Origin: Firmicutes bacterium UBA4916
GTDB taxonomy: Bacteria > Bacillota > Clostridia > Tissierellales > Tepidimicrobiaceae
Length of the DNA: 7,865 nucleotides
NCBI GenBank assembly: GCA_002398845.1
Contig: DHBY01000091.1
Location: 1-7,865 of the forward strand
Reading direction: 5' to 3'
The notes under the pieces are model-generated. The model was given only the letters and a program-made list of their open reading frames with translations. It searched no databases and was not told the origin of the DNA. Shown in pieces: positions 1 through 5,817 of the stretch. Position 1 is the first letter of the stretch. Each line of letters begins with the position of its first letter. A program made the position numbers and the translations under genes.

Positions 1-44
1 CCTTGCATTTTTACTCTAATCCATTCTGGCTTTTTTTCATACAT
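1..44 (-). CDS. lipA: Lipoyl synthase, N-terminal fragment (runs off left edge)
   Basis: Only the first 14 codons are present, reading MYEKKPEWIRVKMQ before the window ends. The K-K-P-E-W-(I/L)-x-V-K pattern is the usual opening of lipoyl synthase, the radical SAM enzyme that inserts two sulfurs into protein-bound octanoyl groups to make lipoyl cofactor for GcvH and 2-oxoacid dehydrogenases. The [4Fe-4S] cysteine motifs would lie outside the window, so the identification rests on this short stretch and on the adjacent lipoate ligase remnant, a functionally matching neighbour. The ATG at 44-42 follows a GGAGGG ribosome binding site (56-51) with 6-nt spacing. It shares one base with the TAA that closes the lplA remnant (TAATG), so the two genes were once translationally coupled. 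Family call is fairly likely; intactness is unknown. Confidence 0.6.
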   Translation of the reverse strand, partial: MYEKKPEWIRVKMQ

Positions 45-291
45 TAAAATCCCTCCATATCTGATTTGATGTCCATTAAACCTTCAATAAGCTTCCTAGC
101 TGATAAACTGAGGATATAGTCATCTATATTTATAATCTGGGCTTTTATTATGTAATCTTTTAAATATTCCCTAAATCATTATAGACCGCTCCTCCCCCTG
201 AAAGCCTTCTAAACACTAGTATATCATTTTCTTTAACATAGTTTAAATCTATTTCTGATAATATGTTCTGATTCCTACCTTCTGTTAATAT
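44..291 (-). pseudogene. lplA: Decayed lipoate-protein ligase A
   Basis: This is a remnant of lipoate-protein ligase, which adenylates free lipoate and attaches it to lipoyl domains. In one minus-strand frame (codons from about 291 down to 163) the sequence reads GRNQNI, then EIDLNYVKEND, then the diagnostic lipoate-binding motif RRLSGGGAVYNDLGN, and stops at 162-160. A stop also precedes it at 297-295. Some 170 residues of the normal protein are missing after GN. A second frame, open from 175 to 47, ends in NIDDYILSLSARKLIEGL, which resembles the ligase C-terminus, and stops at 46-44 overlapping the lipA start. The N-terminal part before GRNQN is unrecognisable, so ends are approximate. Frameshift, stops and internal deletion together show a dead gene. 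The N-terminal match is strong; the C-terminal match is weaker. Bases from about 292 to 393 hold nothing I can identify. Confidence 0.78.
51..56 (-). promoter_or_regulatory. Ribosome binding site of lipA
   Basis: GGAGGG read on the minus strand, 6 nt before the lipA ATG. It lies inside the last codons (GAG GGA) of the decayed lplA gene and remains intact although that gene is broken, which fits continued selection for lipA translation. Confidence 0.7.
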
Positions 292-393
292 GTTTTATAC
301 ATACAATTATATCTAATATTCTATGGCTTCCTAACCTAACATGGATTTTTTCCACTTTTCATAATAAAATCTTCCAATTATCCCTTATTTCTT

Positions 394-422
394 TTGATTA
401 TTACAGTATGAAATGATATTAT
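394..422 (+). promoter_or_regulatory. Probable sigma-A promoter of the traX-like gene
   Basis: TTGATT (394-399), a 17-nt spacer and TATTAT (417-422), each close to the TTGACA/TATAAT consensus. It lies 56 nt before the start codon and faces the right way. Spacing is ideal, but in AT-rich DNA such matches also arise by chance. Confidence 0.55.
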
Positions 423-478
423 AAGAACATAAAAAATATTTACCAAAATTTATTAATTATATATGAAAGAGGTGTTCT

Positions 479-1234
479 ATGGAGAATTTCGATAATAAAA
501 CCAATAGTATTGGCATGTCTGCATATAAACTAAAAATTATAGCTATTATTGCAATGTTAATTGATCATATAGCCTGGGCATTTGTTCCAACGGGAACGAT
601 TTTAGGGCAAATAATGCATATAATTGGCCGTATTACAGCCCCAATTATGTCTTATTTTATATCGGAGGGGTATTACCATACTCATAATGTAAAAAAGTAT
701 GCCTTAAGACTTGCAATTTTCGCCGTAATTTCACATATACCATACTATTATTTTATGAATGGCCAGCTGCCTATTTCTTTTACCAATGGATTTCAATTTG
801 AAATTCAAACAAGTGTTATGTATACTCTTTTTCTTGGATTAATTTCATTAATAATATGGAATAGCGAAAAAATAAACAAAAAATTAAAAATTGCTTTAAT
901 AATATTTCTTTGTATTATAGCCATACCAGGAGATTGGAGTTTTATAACGGTATTATGGATATTATTTTTTAGTATAAATCGTGACAATTTTAATGATCAA
1001 ATATCTAGTTTTATCATGATTTCAATTCCCATAATATTATCTCCATTGATAATGCTTTTCAGCAATAATGATAACTGGTATAATCAAATATTTCATATTG
1101 GAATCCTTTTGGCTATACCCCTACTTAAACAATATAATGGAGAGCGTGGAGGTAATAAAAAGTCTAAATGGTTATTTTACATATTTTACCCACTACATTT
1201 ATTAATCTTAGGTCTAATAAAATATAAAATTTAG
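479..1234 (+). CDS. TraX-family polytopic membrane protein
   Basis: A 251-residue membrane protein of the TraX family, named after the F-plasmid protein that N-acetylates pilin. Chromosomal relatives in Firmicutes are generally of unknown function and are presumed membrane acyltransferases. Family traits visible: LKxIAxIAMLIDH near residues 18-30 with the Asp-His pair D29/H30, GRITAPI at 50-56, the E63-G64 and H67 cluster (SEGYYHTHN), a basic stretch VKKYALRL leading into a transmembrane segment, and the C-terminal FYPLHLLIL at 236-244. About eight hydrophobic segments are seen, near 18-38, 43-62, 75-92, 111-127, 136-150, 154-166, 176-194 and 203-216, plus a last one at 230-248. The start is supported by GAGGTG at 469-474; the in-frame ATG at 515 has no ribosome binding site. 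It appears to be a single-gene unit with its own promoter and no conjugation genes nearby. The substrate is unknown. Confidence 0.85.
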   Translation: MENFDNKTNSIGMSAYKLKIIAIIAMLIDHIAWAFVPTGTILGQIMHIIGRITAPIMSYFISEGYYHTHNVKKYALRLAIFAVISHIPYYYFMNGQLPISFTNGFQFEIQTSVMYTLFLGLISLIIWNSEKINKKLKIALIIFLCIIAIPGDWSFITVLWILFFSINRDNFNDQISSFIMISIPIILSPLIMLFSNNDNWYNQIFHIGILLAIPLLKQYNGERGGNKKSKWLFYIFYPLHLLILGLIKYKI

Positions 1235-1344
1235 AAGATAAGAAAACTTAAATTGTCGAAAAAGTTCTAGGCTCTAATATCTAGCTTAATATATTCTATA
1301 TCAGTTTCTAATTTGAAAATAATAAATTAATATATCGTTTAATA

Positions 1345-1361
1345 ATACCCCTGCTGGGTAT
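1345..1361. promoter_or_regulatory. CsoR/CstR-like operator (ATACCC-N5-GGGTAT)
   Basis: A perfect 6-bp inverted repeat around CTGCT, rich in C and G within very AT-rich DNA, 36 nt before the dsrE-like start codon. A/T-flanked CCC...GGG palindromes of this kind are the known operator type of CsoR-family repressors, such as copper-sensing CsoR and persulfide-sensing CstR. DsrE-like sulfur proteins are plausible targets of persulfide-sensing members. Which regulator binds is inferred; no CsoR/CstR gene lies in the window. A -10 element could lie just upstream near TTTAAT (1338-1343), with TTGAAA at 1313-1318 as a -35, but their 19-nt spacing is poor. Confidence 0.55.
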
Positions 1362-1397
1362 ATATGAGTTAAAGAAATCTAAGGAGGTTCTTAACCA

Positions 1398-1769
1398 ATG
1401 GATAATATTGATTTATTAATTACTTTAACTCAGCATGAAAGGGATTCAAATAATGTTACAATTGCTTTTACTATGGGACTAAAAGCTGCACAAAAGGGCC
1501 ATGATGTAACTCTAATTCTCTTATCAGATGCAGTTCATTTAGCATCTAAAGGATATGCAGACAAAATAGATATCGGTAAACCTTTTGAGCCAATTTCAAA
1601 ATTATTACCTGCCTTTTTAGAGGCTGGCGGCAAATTAAAGGTATGCTCAGCATGTATGATACACAATGGATTGAACAAAGACAATTTAGTAGAAGATGCC
1701 GAAATTATAGATGCAGATTATGTGGTAGATGCTATCATGGTAGCTAAAAAGTCTTTACAATTAAATTAA
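1398..1769 (+). CDS. DsrE/DsrF-like family sulfur protein
   Basis: A 123-residue soluble protein with the DsrE/F fold. Members carry or relay sulfane sulfur on cysteines, as in the TusBCD relay and sulfur oxidation, though many single-domain versions are uncharacterised. It opens with a beta strand (DLLITLT), followed by the helix NNVTIAFTMGLKAAQKG and the strand DVTLILLSDAV, the usual alternating pattern. A conserved C-S-A-C pair sits at C83 and C86 (KVCSACMIHNGL), the position where active cysteines lie in this family. The C-terminal DADYVVDAIMVAKKSLQ fits the terminal helix. The start is set by AAGGAGG at 1381-1387, about 10 nt before ATG. It is a monocistronic unit, with a CsoR/CstR-like palindrome upstream and a hairpin terminator downstream. 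The family call is strong; its physiological partner is unknown, with persulfide handling the natural inference. Confidence 0.85.
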   Translation: MDNIDLLITLTQHERDSNNVTIAFTMGLKAAQKGHDVTLILLSDAVHLASKGYADKIDIGKPFEPISKLLPAFLEAGGKLKVCSACMIHNGLNKDNLVEDAEIIDADYVVDAIMVAKKSLQLN

Positions 1770-1774
1770 TAGAT

Positions 1775-1812
1775 AAAAAAACAGTATGAGTAAATTTACC
1801 ATACTGTTTTTT
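1775..1812. terminator. Bidirectional rho-independent terminator
   Basis: ACAGTATG (1781-1788) pairs with CATACTGT (1800-1807) across an 11-nt loop that is itself the palindrome GTAAATTTAC plus one base. The stem is flanked by seven A on the left and six T on the right, so it can end transcription from the dsrE-like gene and from the convergent peptidase gene. Confidence 0.85.
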
Positions 1813-1836
1813 ATCTATTTCCTGATAGCCCTTTTT

Positions 1837-2838
1837 TTAATTAAAGATAATTTCATTACAATAAAAAACAAAATCCATATGAAAAGGACAATGATTTTCT
1901 CCACCAGATAAATGATTCATTCCAATTCCTATATGATAAGTGCCTAACGATTTTTCGTCAATAAGGGTAAGTCCTATCAATTCTTTGATTTTAGGGTTAA
2001 GTCCAATACCTAATTCACAAAGAATTCTATAGTTTTCTGGTAGAGAATTAAAAAATTCATCTAATTCATCTATAGAACATTTTGTAAGTTTGCCATTTTT
2101 AAATGTCATAAGCACATTCCTATATATTTTTCCCCTAAAATTAACTATAGTGATTAATAAATCTCCATTACTATCATTTTCTATAGGTGCAATAGAAATT
2201 TCCCCTGGCGGAAAATCCCCATTGCCATCATCTACAAACCATTTTCTATTACTAATATTTAATTTTAAAGAGTATTTTTCACCAGTAAATATTTCTACAT
2301 TATTTTTATTTTTTAATTTTTCAACTAGGCTATCACAGTCTTTTTTTAATTTAGGAAAATCTACAGATAATGCATTACATAAATGTTTATTATAAACCTC
2401 ATAATCTAGACCAGCATTATGAGCATTTATTTCCGTAGGCACTGTAATTTGTATATAATATTTTTTATTCTCAGTTAAGGAATTAAAAAGTTTTTTCAAA
2501 TATTCTTTAAATATAGGGATATCTTTCTCTAAAATTCCCTTAGGTAAATTTGGAGTATACATAAATATATCTATTACAGATTTAAAGGAAGATAAGTATT
2601 TAAAATATTCATCGTTAAAGCTTTTATCATTATTAATTAAATTTAAAACGACTTTATCAAAAAAATTTTTAGATAAATGATGAGTGATAGGAATAACTCC
2701 TTTTTTACTCAAATTTTCTGATAAAAAATCTAAAATTTTTAAATCCTCATTGTCCCCCCAGAAATTTAATAAAACAGAATCCCCATTCTCAAATGGAAGG
2801 CCTTCACAAATATTTGGTATAAGCTCTACAAACTCCAT
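1837..2838 (-). CDS. M29 aminopeptidase-like protein
   Basis: This 333-residue protein resembles the metal-dependent aminopeptidases of family M29 (AmpS/AmpT/PepS), which remove N-terminal residues using two metal ions. Numbering from the ATG, likely ligands are E213 (PPGEISIAP), E275 (CELGIGLNP), H302 (GTYHIGIG), and H320/D322 (FHMDFVF). Their order and spacing match the family's E-E-H-H-D series. The family fold is also suggested by RKWFVDDGNGDFPPGE and KELIGLTLIDEK. It is shorter than the usual roughly 410 residues, with a less conserved N-terminal half. The catalytic Tyr expected seven residues after the His ligand is His here (H309), so activity is uncertain. An upstream in-frame TTG (2844) sits only 2 nt from the ribosome binding site, whereas the ATG at 2838 is 8 nt away, so ATG is chosen. 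No signal peptide is seen, so it is probably cytoplasmic. It is transcribed alone from a near-consensus promoter. Confidence 0.75.
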   Translation of the reverse strand: MEFVELIPNICEGLPFENGDSVLLNFWGDNEDLKILDFLSENLSKKGVIPITHHLSKNFFDKVVLNLINNDKSFNDEYFKYLSSFKSVIDIFMYTPNLPKGILEKDIPIFKEYLKKLFNSLTENKKYYIQITVPTEINAHNAGLDYEVYNKHLCNALSVDFPKLKKDCDSLVEKLKNKNNVEIFTGEKYSLKLNISNRKWFVDDGNGDFPPGEISIAPIENDSNGDLLITIVNFRGKIYRNVLMTFKNGKLTKCSIDELDEFFNSLPENYRILCELGIGLNPKIKELIGLTLIDEKSLGTYHIGIGMNHLSGGENHCPFHMDFVFYCNEIIFN

Positions 2839-2846
2839 TAGCAATT

Positions 2847-2852
2847 CCTCCT
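2847..2852 (-). promoter_or_regulatory. Ribosome binding site deciding the peptidase start
   Basis: AGGAGG on the minus strand lies 8 nt from the ATG at 2838 and only 2 nt from the in-frame TTG at 2844. This favours the ATG and a 333-residue product. Confidence 0.8.
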
Positions 2853-2883
2853 AAATAATTTAATTTGACATTCATCAATATAA

Positions 2884-2912
2884 ATATTAGTACTTGGAGA
2901 GTAAAAAGTCAA
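2884..2912 (-). promoter_or_regulatory. Sigma-A promoter of the M29-like gene
   Basis: On the minus strand, TTGACT (2912-2907), a 17-nt spacer and TAATAT (2889-2884). Both hexamers are near consensus with optimal spacing, leaving a leader of roughly 40 nt before the ATG. Confidence 0.75.
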
Positions 2913-2962
2913 TCTAATTTTATATATATGGAAATAAACTTTATAATATAATAAGATACCTA

Positions 2963-2991
2963 TTGAATTATTATTTAAACTATTGTAGAAT
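2963..2991 (+). promoter_or_regulatory. Sigma-A promoter of the two-gene DUF2087-regulator operon
   Basis: TTGAAT (2963-2968), a 17-nt spacer and TAGAAT (2986-2991), giving a leader of about 20 nt before the ATG at 3020. It diverges from the peptidase promoter, with about 50 nt between the two -35 elements, so one bound regulator could affect both. Confidence 0.7.
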
Positions 2992-3006
2992 AGATGTATA
3001 AAACAT

Positions 3007-3012
3007 GGAGGT
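3007..3012 (+). promoter_or_regulatory. Ribosome binding site deciding the start at 3020
   Basis: GGAGGT lies 7 nt before the ATG at 3020. The earlier in-frame ATG at 3005 overlaps this site and cannot use it, so the longer form starting MEVCN is unlikely. Confidence 0.8.
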
Positions 3013-3019
3013 ATGTAAT

Positions 3020-3391
3020 ATGAAGGATATAAATTTTATAAGGGGAAATTATATAAATTTTCTAGGTGAAAGGGAAAAAGATATAAAAGATACAATAATT
3101 ATGTTACAAAAAGAAGATAGAATTGATGAGGCTAATTTAGAAAAAATAAAATTAAATGTGGTAAAGATATTCTTTAGAATGTTTATTATGAGTAATAACG
3201 ATAATCCCGAAATTTTAAGAGAAAAATATTTAGGTTTTTTTGATAAGATAACAAGGCCTTGGTATGTAAATAGGGATAAAGCATTAGAGTTTGAAAAGGA
3301 AGAAGATGTAATAATAGAAAAAATAAAGATTCAAGAAGCGGAAATTTTAAAAAAGAAGTTTAAAAATATTGTCGAATCAGAGGTGATATAG
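3020..3391 (+). CDS. Unrecognised small helical protein, partner of the downstream regulator
   Basis: A 123-residue protein I cannot assign to a family. It is highly charged (many Lys, Glu, Asp and Ile), has no cysteine, signal peptide or transmembrane segment, and looks almost wholly helical. Residues 12-45 (INFLGEREKDIKDT onward) suggest a long amphipathic helix. KIFFRMFIMS (49-58) is a hydrophobic patch that may pack in a dimer or against a partner. ITRPWYVNRDKALEF (77-91) is the most distinctive segment, and 92-118 is a Lys/Glu-rich helix with possible coiled-coil character. Its stop codon directly abuts the ATG of the ArsR/DUF2087 gene, and that gene's ribosome binding site lies within its last codons, so the two are probably translationally coupled. 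A role as co-regulator or regulated partner is inference only. Coding is supported by its own ribosome binding site, promoter and operon position. Confidence 0.75.
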   Translation: MKDINFIRGNYINFLGEREKDIKDTIIMLQKEDRIDEANLEKIKLNVVKIFFRMFIMSNNDNPEILREKYLGFFDKITRPWYVNRDKALEFEKEEDVIIEKIKIQEAEILKKKFKNIVESEVI

Positions 3392-3931
3392 ATGGCTCCA
3401 TTAGATATCTTTAAATGTTTATCTGATAGTTCTAGATTAAAAATTATAAATAGCCTAATGATAGAACCAATGTATGTAGAATTATTAGCAGAAAGAGTGG
3501 GCTTATCTACTTCTACCGTATCTTTCCATCTTAAAAAATTAGAAGATGCCAATATAGTATCTTCTAAAAAGGAGCAATATTATACAATATATACCTTAAA
3601 TGAAGAAATTCTTTCAATGAATCTCAGGGATTTAATAATAGATAGCAGAAAAGAGGAGGAAATATTAAATGAAAGGGAAGAAAAATATAAGAAAAAGATA
3701 ATAGATTCATTTTTTAAATACGGTAAACTAATAGAAATACCAGTGCAGAAAAAGAAAAGACAAATTGTTTTAGAAAAAATAGTGGAAGCTTTCGAAAAAG
3801 ATAGGGAATATACTGAAAAGGAAATTAATCTAATAATTGCAGATTTCCATGATGATTTTTGTACTATAAGAAGAGATTTAATAGGATTTGGTCTTATGGA
3901 AAGAAACAATGGAATATATAAAAGAAAATAA
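3392..3931 (+). CDS. ArsR-type HTH regulator with C-terminal DUF2087 domain
   Basis: A 179-residue transcription regulator. Residues about 5-70 form an ArsR-like winged helix (FKCLSDSSRLKIINSL, then VELLAERVGLSTSTVSFHLKKL as the recognition-helix region, and YYTIYTLN as the wing). After a charged linker (about 78-105), residues 109-177 match DUF2087: KYGKLIEIP, KKKRQIVLEKI, YTEKEINLIIADFHDDF, TIRRDLIGFGLMER and GIYKR. DUF2087 is itself a small winged-helix-like domain often joined to ArsR or sigma-like modules. Only two cysteines occur (C9, C157) and no CxC metal site, so a metal-sensing role is not indicated. The ribosome binding site AGGTG (3381-3385) lies inside the preceding gene, with zero intergenic bases. 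The operon diverges from the peptidase gene, so control of both promoters is plausible but unproven. The domain assignment is secure; the ligand and targets are unknown. Confidence 0.88.
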   Translation: MAPLDIFKCLSDSSRLKIINSLMIEPMYVELLAERVGLSTSTVSFHLKKLEDANIVSSKKEQYYTIYTLNEEILSMNLRDLIIDSRKEEEILNEREEKYKKKIIDSFFKYGKLIEIPVQKKKRQIVLEKIVEAFEKDREYTEKEINLIIADFHDDFCTIRRDLIGFGLMERNNGIYKRK

Positions 3932-3958
3932 GTATACCAACTTTTTAAACAATAAAAT

Positions 3959-4002
3959 AAAAAAAGCTCTCGTTCCTTAAGAACAATTCTTAGGAACGAG
4001 AG
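3959..4002 (-). terminator. Rho-independent terminator of the ABC exporter operon
   Basis: A long hairpin pairs 3967-3983 (CTCTCGTTCCTTAAGAA) with 3987-4002 (TTCTTAGGAACGAGAG), with one bulged base and a 3-nt CAA loop that probably opens to more. On the minus strand it is followed by GC and seven T, ideal for ending the operon 36 nt after its last stop codon. The plus-strand side lacks a clear T run, so termination of the DUF2087-regulator operon here is less certain. Confidence 0.88.
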
Positions 4003-4038
4003 TTAATCTTCTTGTTACCATCCAAATTTACTTATATC

Positions 4039-5817
4039 TCACGATAATTGATAGTTCTTTGCTTGGGTAGTAAATAAATCTTTATAGAGATTGTTTTGTT
4101 TCATTAAATTAGCATGGCTGTCAAAAGCTTTTATCTCCCCATCTTGCAATAACAATATTTTATCACAGAAAACTGATGAACTCATCCTATGGGATATAAA
4201 AATAGCAGTTCGTCCTCGTACTAGGCGATGGAAGTCTTCATAAATTTCGCTCTCTGCCAATGGATCCAAAGCTGCTGTAGGTTCATCTAATATTACAAGT
4301 TCACCTTGTTTTATTACAGATCTTGCAATTGCAAGTTTTTGACGTTGTCCCCCGGAAAAATCTGTGCCATCTTCATGTATATGCTTATCCAAATAAGTAT
4401 CCAACCCATTTGGCAGTTCAGCTATGGCAGTTTTGATATTGGTTTCCTCTAGTACCTGCCAAATTTCTTCATCAGAAATATCAGATCTTCCTACTGCTAT
4501 ATTCTCCCTTATAGTAAATGGGAACAACTTATAATCTTGGAAAACAACTGCTAATATTTTCATATATTCACCATAATCATACTCTTCTATGTTTTTACCA
4601 TTATAAAATATCTCCCCTTCATCTGGTCGATAAAAACGGCATATAAGTTTTACAATGGTACTTTTTCCTGCATTGTTCAAGCCCACAATTGATATCTTCT
4701 CACCTTTATGAATGCTAAAACTAATATGATTTAAAATCTTTTTATCACTTTTTGGATAGGTAAAGGATACATTGTGAAATTCCAATGTTTCAAAACTTTC
4801 AGGTACAATATCACCATCATTTTCTTCACTTTCGGGCAAAGCCATAAATTGAGCAAAAGGCTCTAAAAAGTTTAGGGATTCAATAAGATTAAAATAACTT
4901 TGAACTGTAGACATAAATGCAGTAGAAAATTGCTCACTTGCTCCTACCAAAAGTGTAAATTCTCCTAGTGTGATTTTAGGTCCAAGTTTTGTGGAAAGTA
5001 CACGAATTGCTCCATAAGTAAAAGTAACAAATTGTGTTAAGTGATTTATTAAGCTTTGGATTGATAGTATGTTTGCAATTTTAATATAAAGTTTATCAAA
5101 CCATCTCATTGTTTCCACATTAAAATCTGCAATTTTATCAACCATCATATCACTCATATTATAGATTCTAAAATCATTTTGTTGGCAGCCATTAAAGCAC
5201 TGATTAACATAATAATTATATTTACGATTTACAGGAATAATCTGCTGCATTGATTTTTGAGTTTCAATAACTATTCGATAACTAAATGCTAAACTAAGTG
5301 CCGATAATACAAATATAATTAGCAAAAATAAATAATTAAATTGAATGATAACTCCACTAATTCCAATGAGAGTAAATACCGCAGTTAAAAATTTAATCAT
5401 TGAATTTACAATAGCATATAATGCACCATAAGACTGAACAGCAAAAGTAGCTCTTTCCTTCAAATCCAATATATCTGGATCTTCTAAATAACTATAATCA
5501 ATAGCAGTTATTTTTTGAGCAAATCTTTTCATAGTCCTCTGATTTAAAATTTCTTTTTGATTGTTTTGCTTAATCATAATCCATTTATTTGTTTCTAACA
5601 ATAAATATTTTGATACTCCTATGGCTAATAGCAATTTCAAGAGATGGGAAATAATGATTTTCTGCATAACTGCATCGATAAGCAATTTAGGAATCATTAT
5701 GGTCAATAAAGTATTTAGCGTACTTGTAATAGCACCAATAAACAACCATAAATATATGGAAGGCATTATCTCTCTAATAGTTCTATTAAATATTTTCAGC
5801 ACTTGTTTGTTTTTCAT
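4039..5817 (-). CDS. ABC half-exporter 2 (permease-ATPase fusion)
   Basis: A 592-residue membrane protein fusing a six-helix exporter domain to an ATPase domain. Hydrophobic segments lie near 20-44, 54-74, 134-159, 161-181, 246-273 and 281-303. The ATPase runs from about 347: A-loop Tyr Y354 (FTYP), Walker A GLNNAGKST at 379-387, Q-loop Q427 (VVFQD), signature FSGGQ at 487-491, Walker B LVILDEP ending with catalytic E512, D-loop AALD and H-loop H543. All catalytic residues are present; the oddities are Asn in Walker A and Phe in the signature. A longer in-frame start at 5928 would overlap the upstream gene by 143 nt and lacks support. The ATG at 5817 follows AGGAGGTGGAGG and overlaps the upstream gene by 32 nt. 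It probably pairs with half-exporter 1 as a heterodimer. The substrate (peptide, drug or lipid) cannot be inferred. Confidence 0.88.
   Translation of the reverse strand: MKNKQVLKIFNRTIREIMPSIYLWLFIGAITSTLNTLLTIMIPKLLIDAVMQKIIISHLLKLLLAIGVSKYLLLETNKWIMIKQNNQKEILNQRTMKRFAQKITAIDYSYLEDPDILDLKERATFAVQSYGALYAIVNSMIKFLTAVFTLIGISGVIIQFNYLFLLIIFVLSALSLAFSYRIVIETQKSMQQIIPVNRKYNYYVNQCFNGCQQNDFRIYNMSDMMVDKIADFNVETMRWFDKLYIKIANILSIQSLINHLTQFVTFTYGAIRVLSTKLGPKITLGEFTLLVGASEQFSTAFMSTVQSYFNLIESLNFLEPFAQFMALPESEENDGDIVPESFETLEFHNVSFTYPKSDKKILNHISFSIHKGEKISIVGLNNAGKSTIVKLICRFYRPDEGEIFYNGKNIEEYDYGEYMKILAVVFQDYKLFPFTIRENIAVGRSDISDEEIWQVLEETNIKTAIAELPNGLDTYLDKHIHEDGTDFSGGQRQKLAIARSVIKQGELVILDEPTAALDPLAESEIYEDFHRLVRGRTAIFISHRMSSSVFCDKILLLQDGEIKAFDSHANLMKQNNLYKDLFTTQAKNYQLS

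Noticed and set aside
47..175. The open minus-strand frame here as a real short gene
   Set aside because: It has no start codon with a ribosome binding site, and its end matches the lipoate ligase C-terminus, so it is better explained as part of the pseudogene.
1235..1344. A terminator or structured RNA after the traX-like gene
   Set aside because: No stem longer than a few base pairs followed by a T run was found; the CTAG-containing repeats near 1267-1285 are weak.
2090..2395. Plus-strand open frame of 101 codons inside the M29-like gene
   Set aside because: It is antisense to a well-supported coding region, lacks a ribosome binding site and has no recognisable protein features; the same applies to other antisense frames opposite the regulator, the exporter and the traX-like gene.
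2877..2888. AATAT-AA-ATATT inverted repeat near the peptidase -10 element as an operator
   Set aside because: It is short and purely A/T in very AT-rich DNA and overlaps the -10 hexamer; it is not distinguishable from chance.
3005..3019. ATG at 3005 as the start of the small helical protein
   Set aside because: The GGAGGT ribosome binding site lies after it and is correctly spaced for the ATG at 3020.
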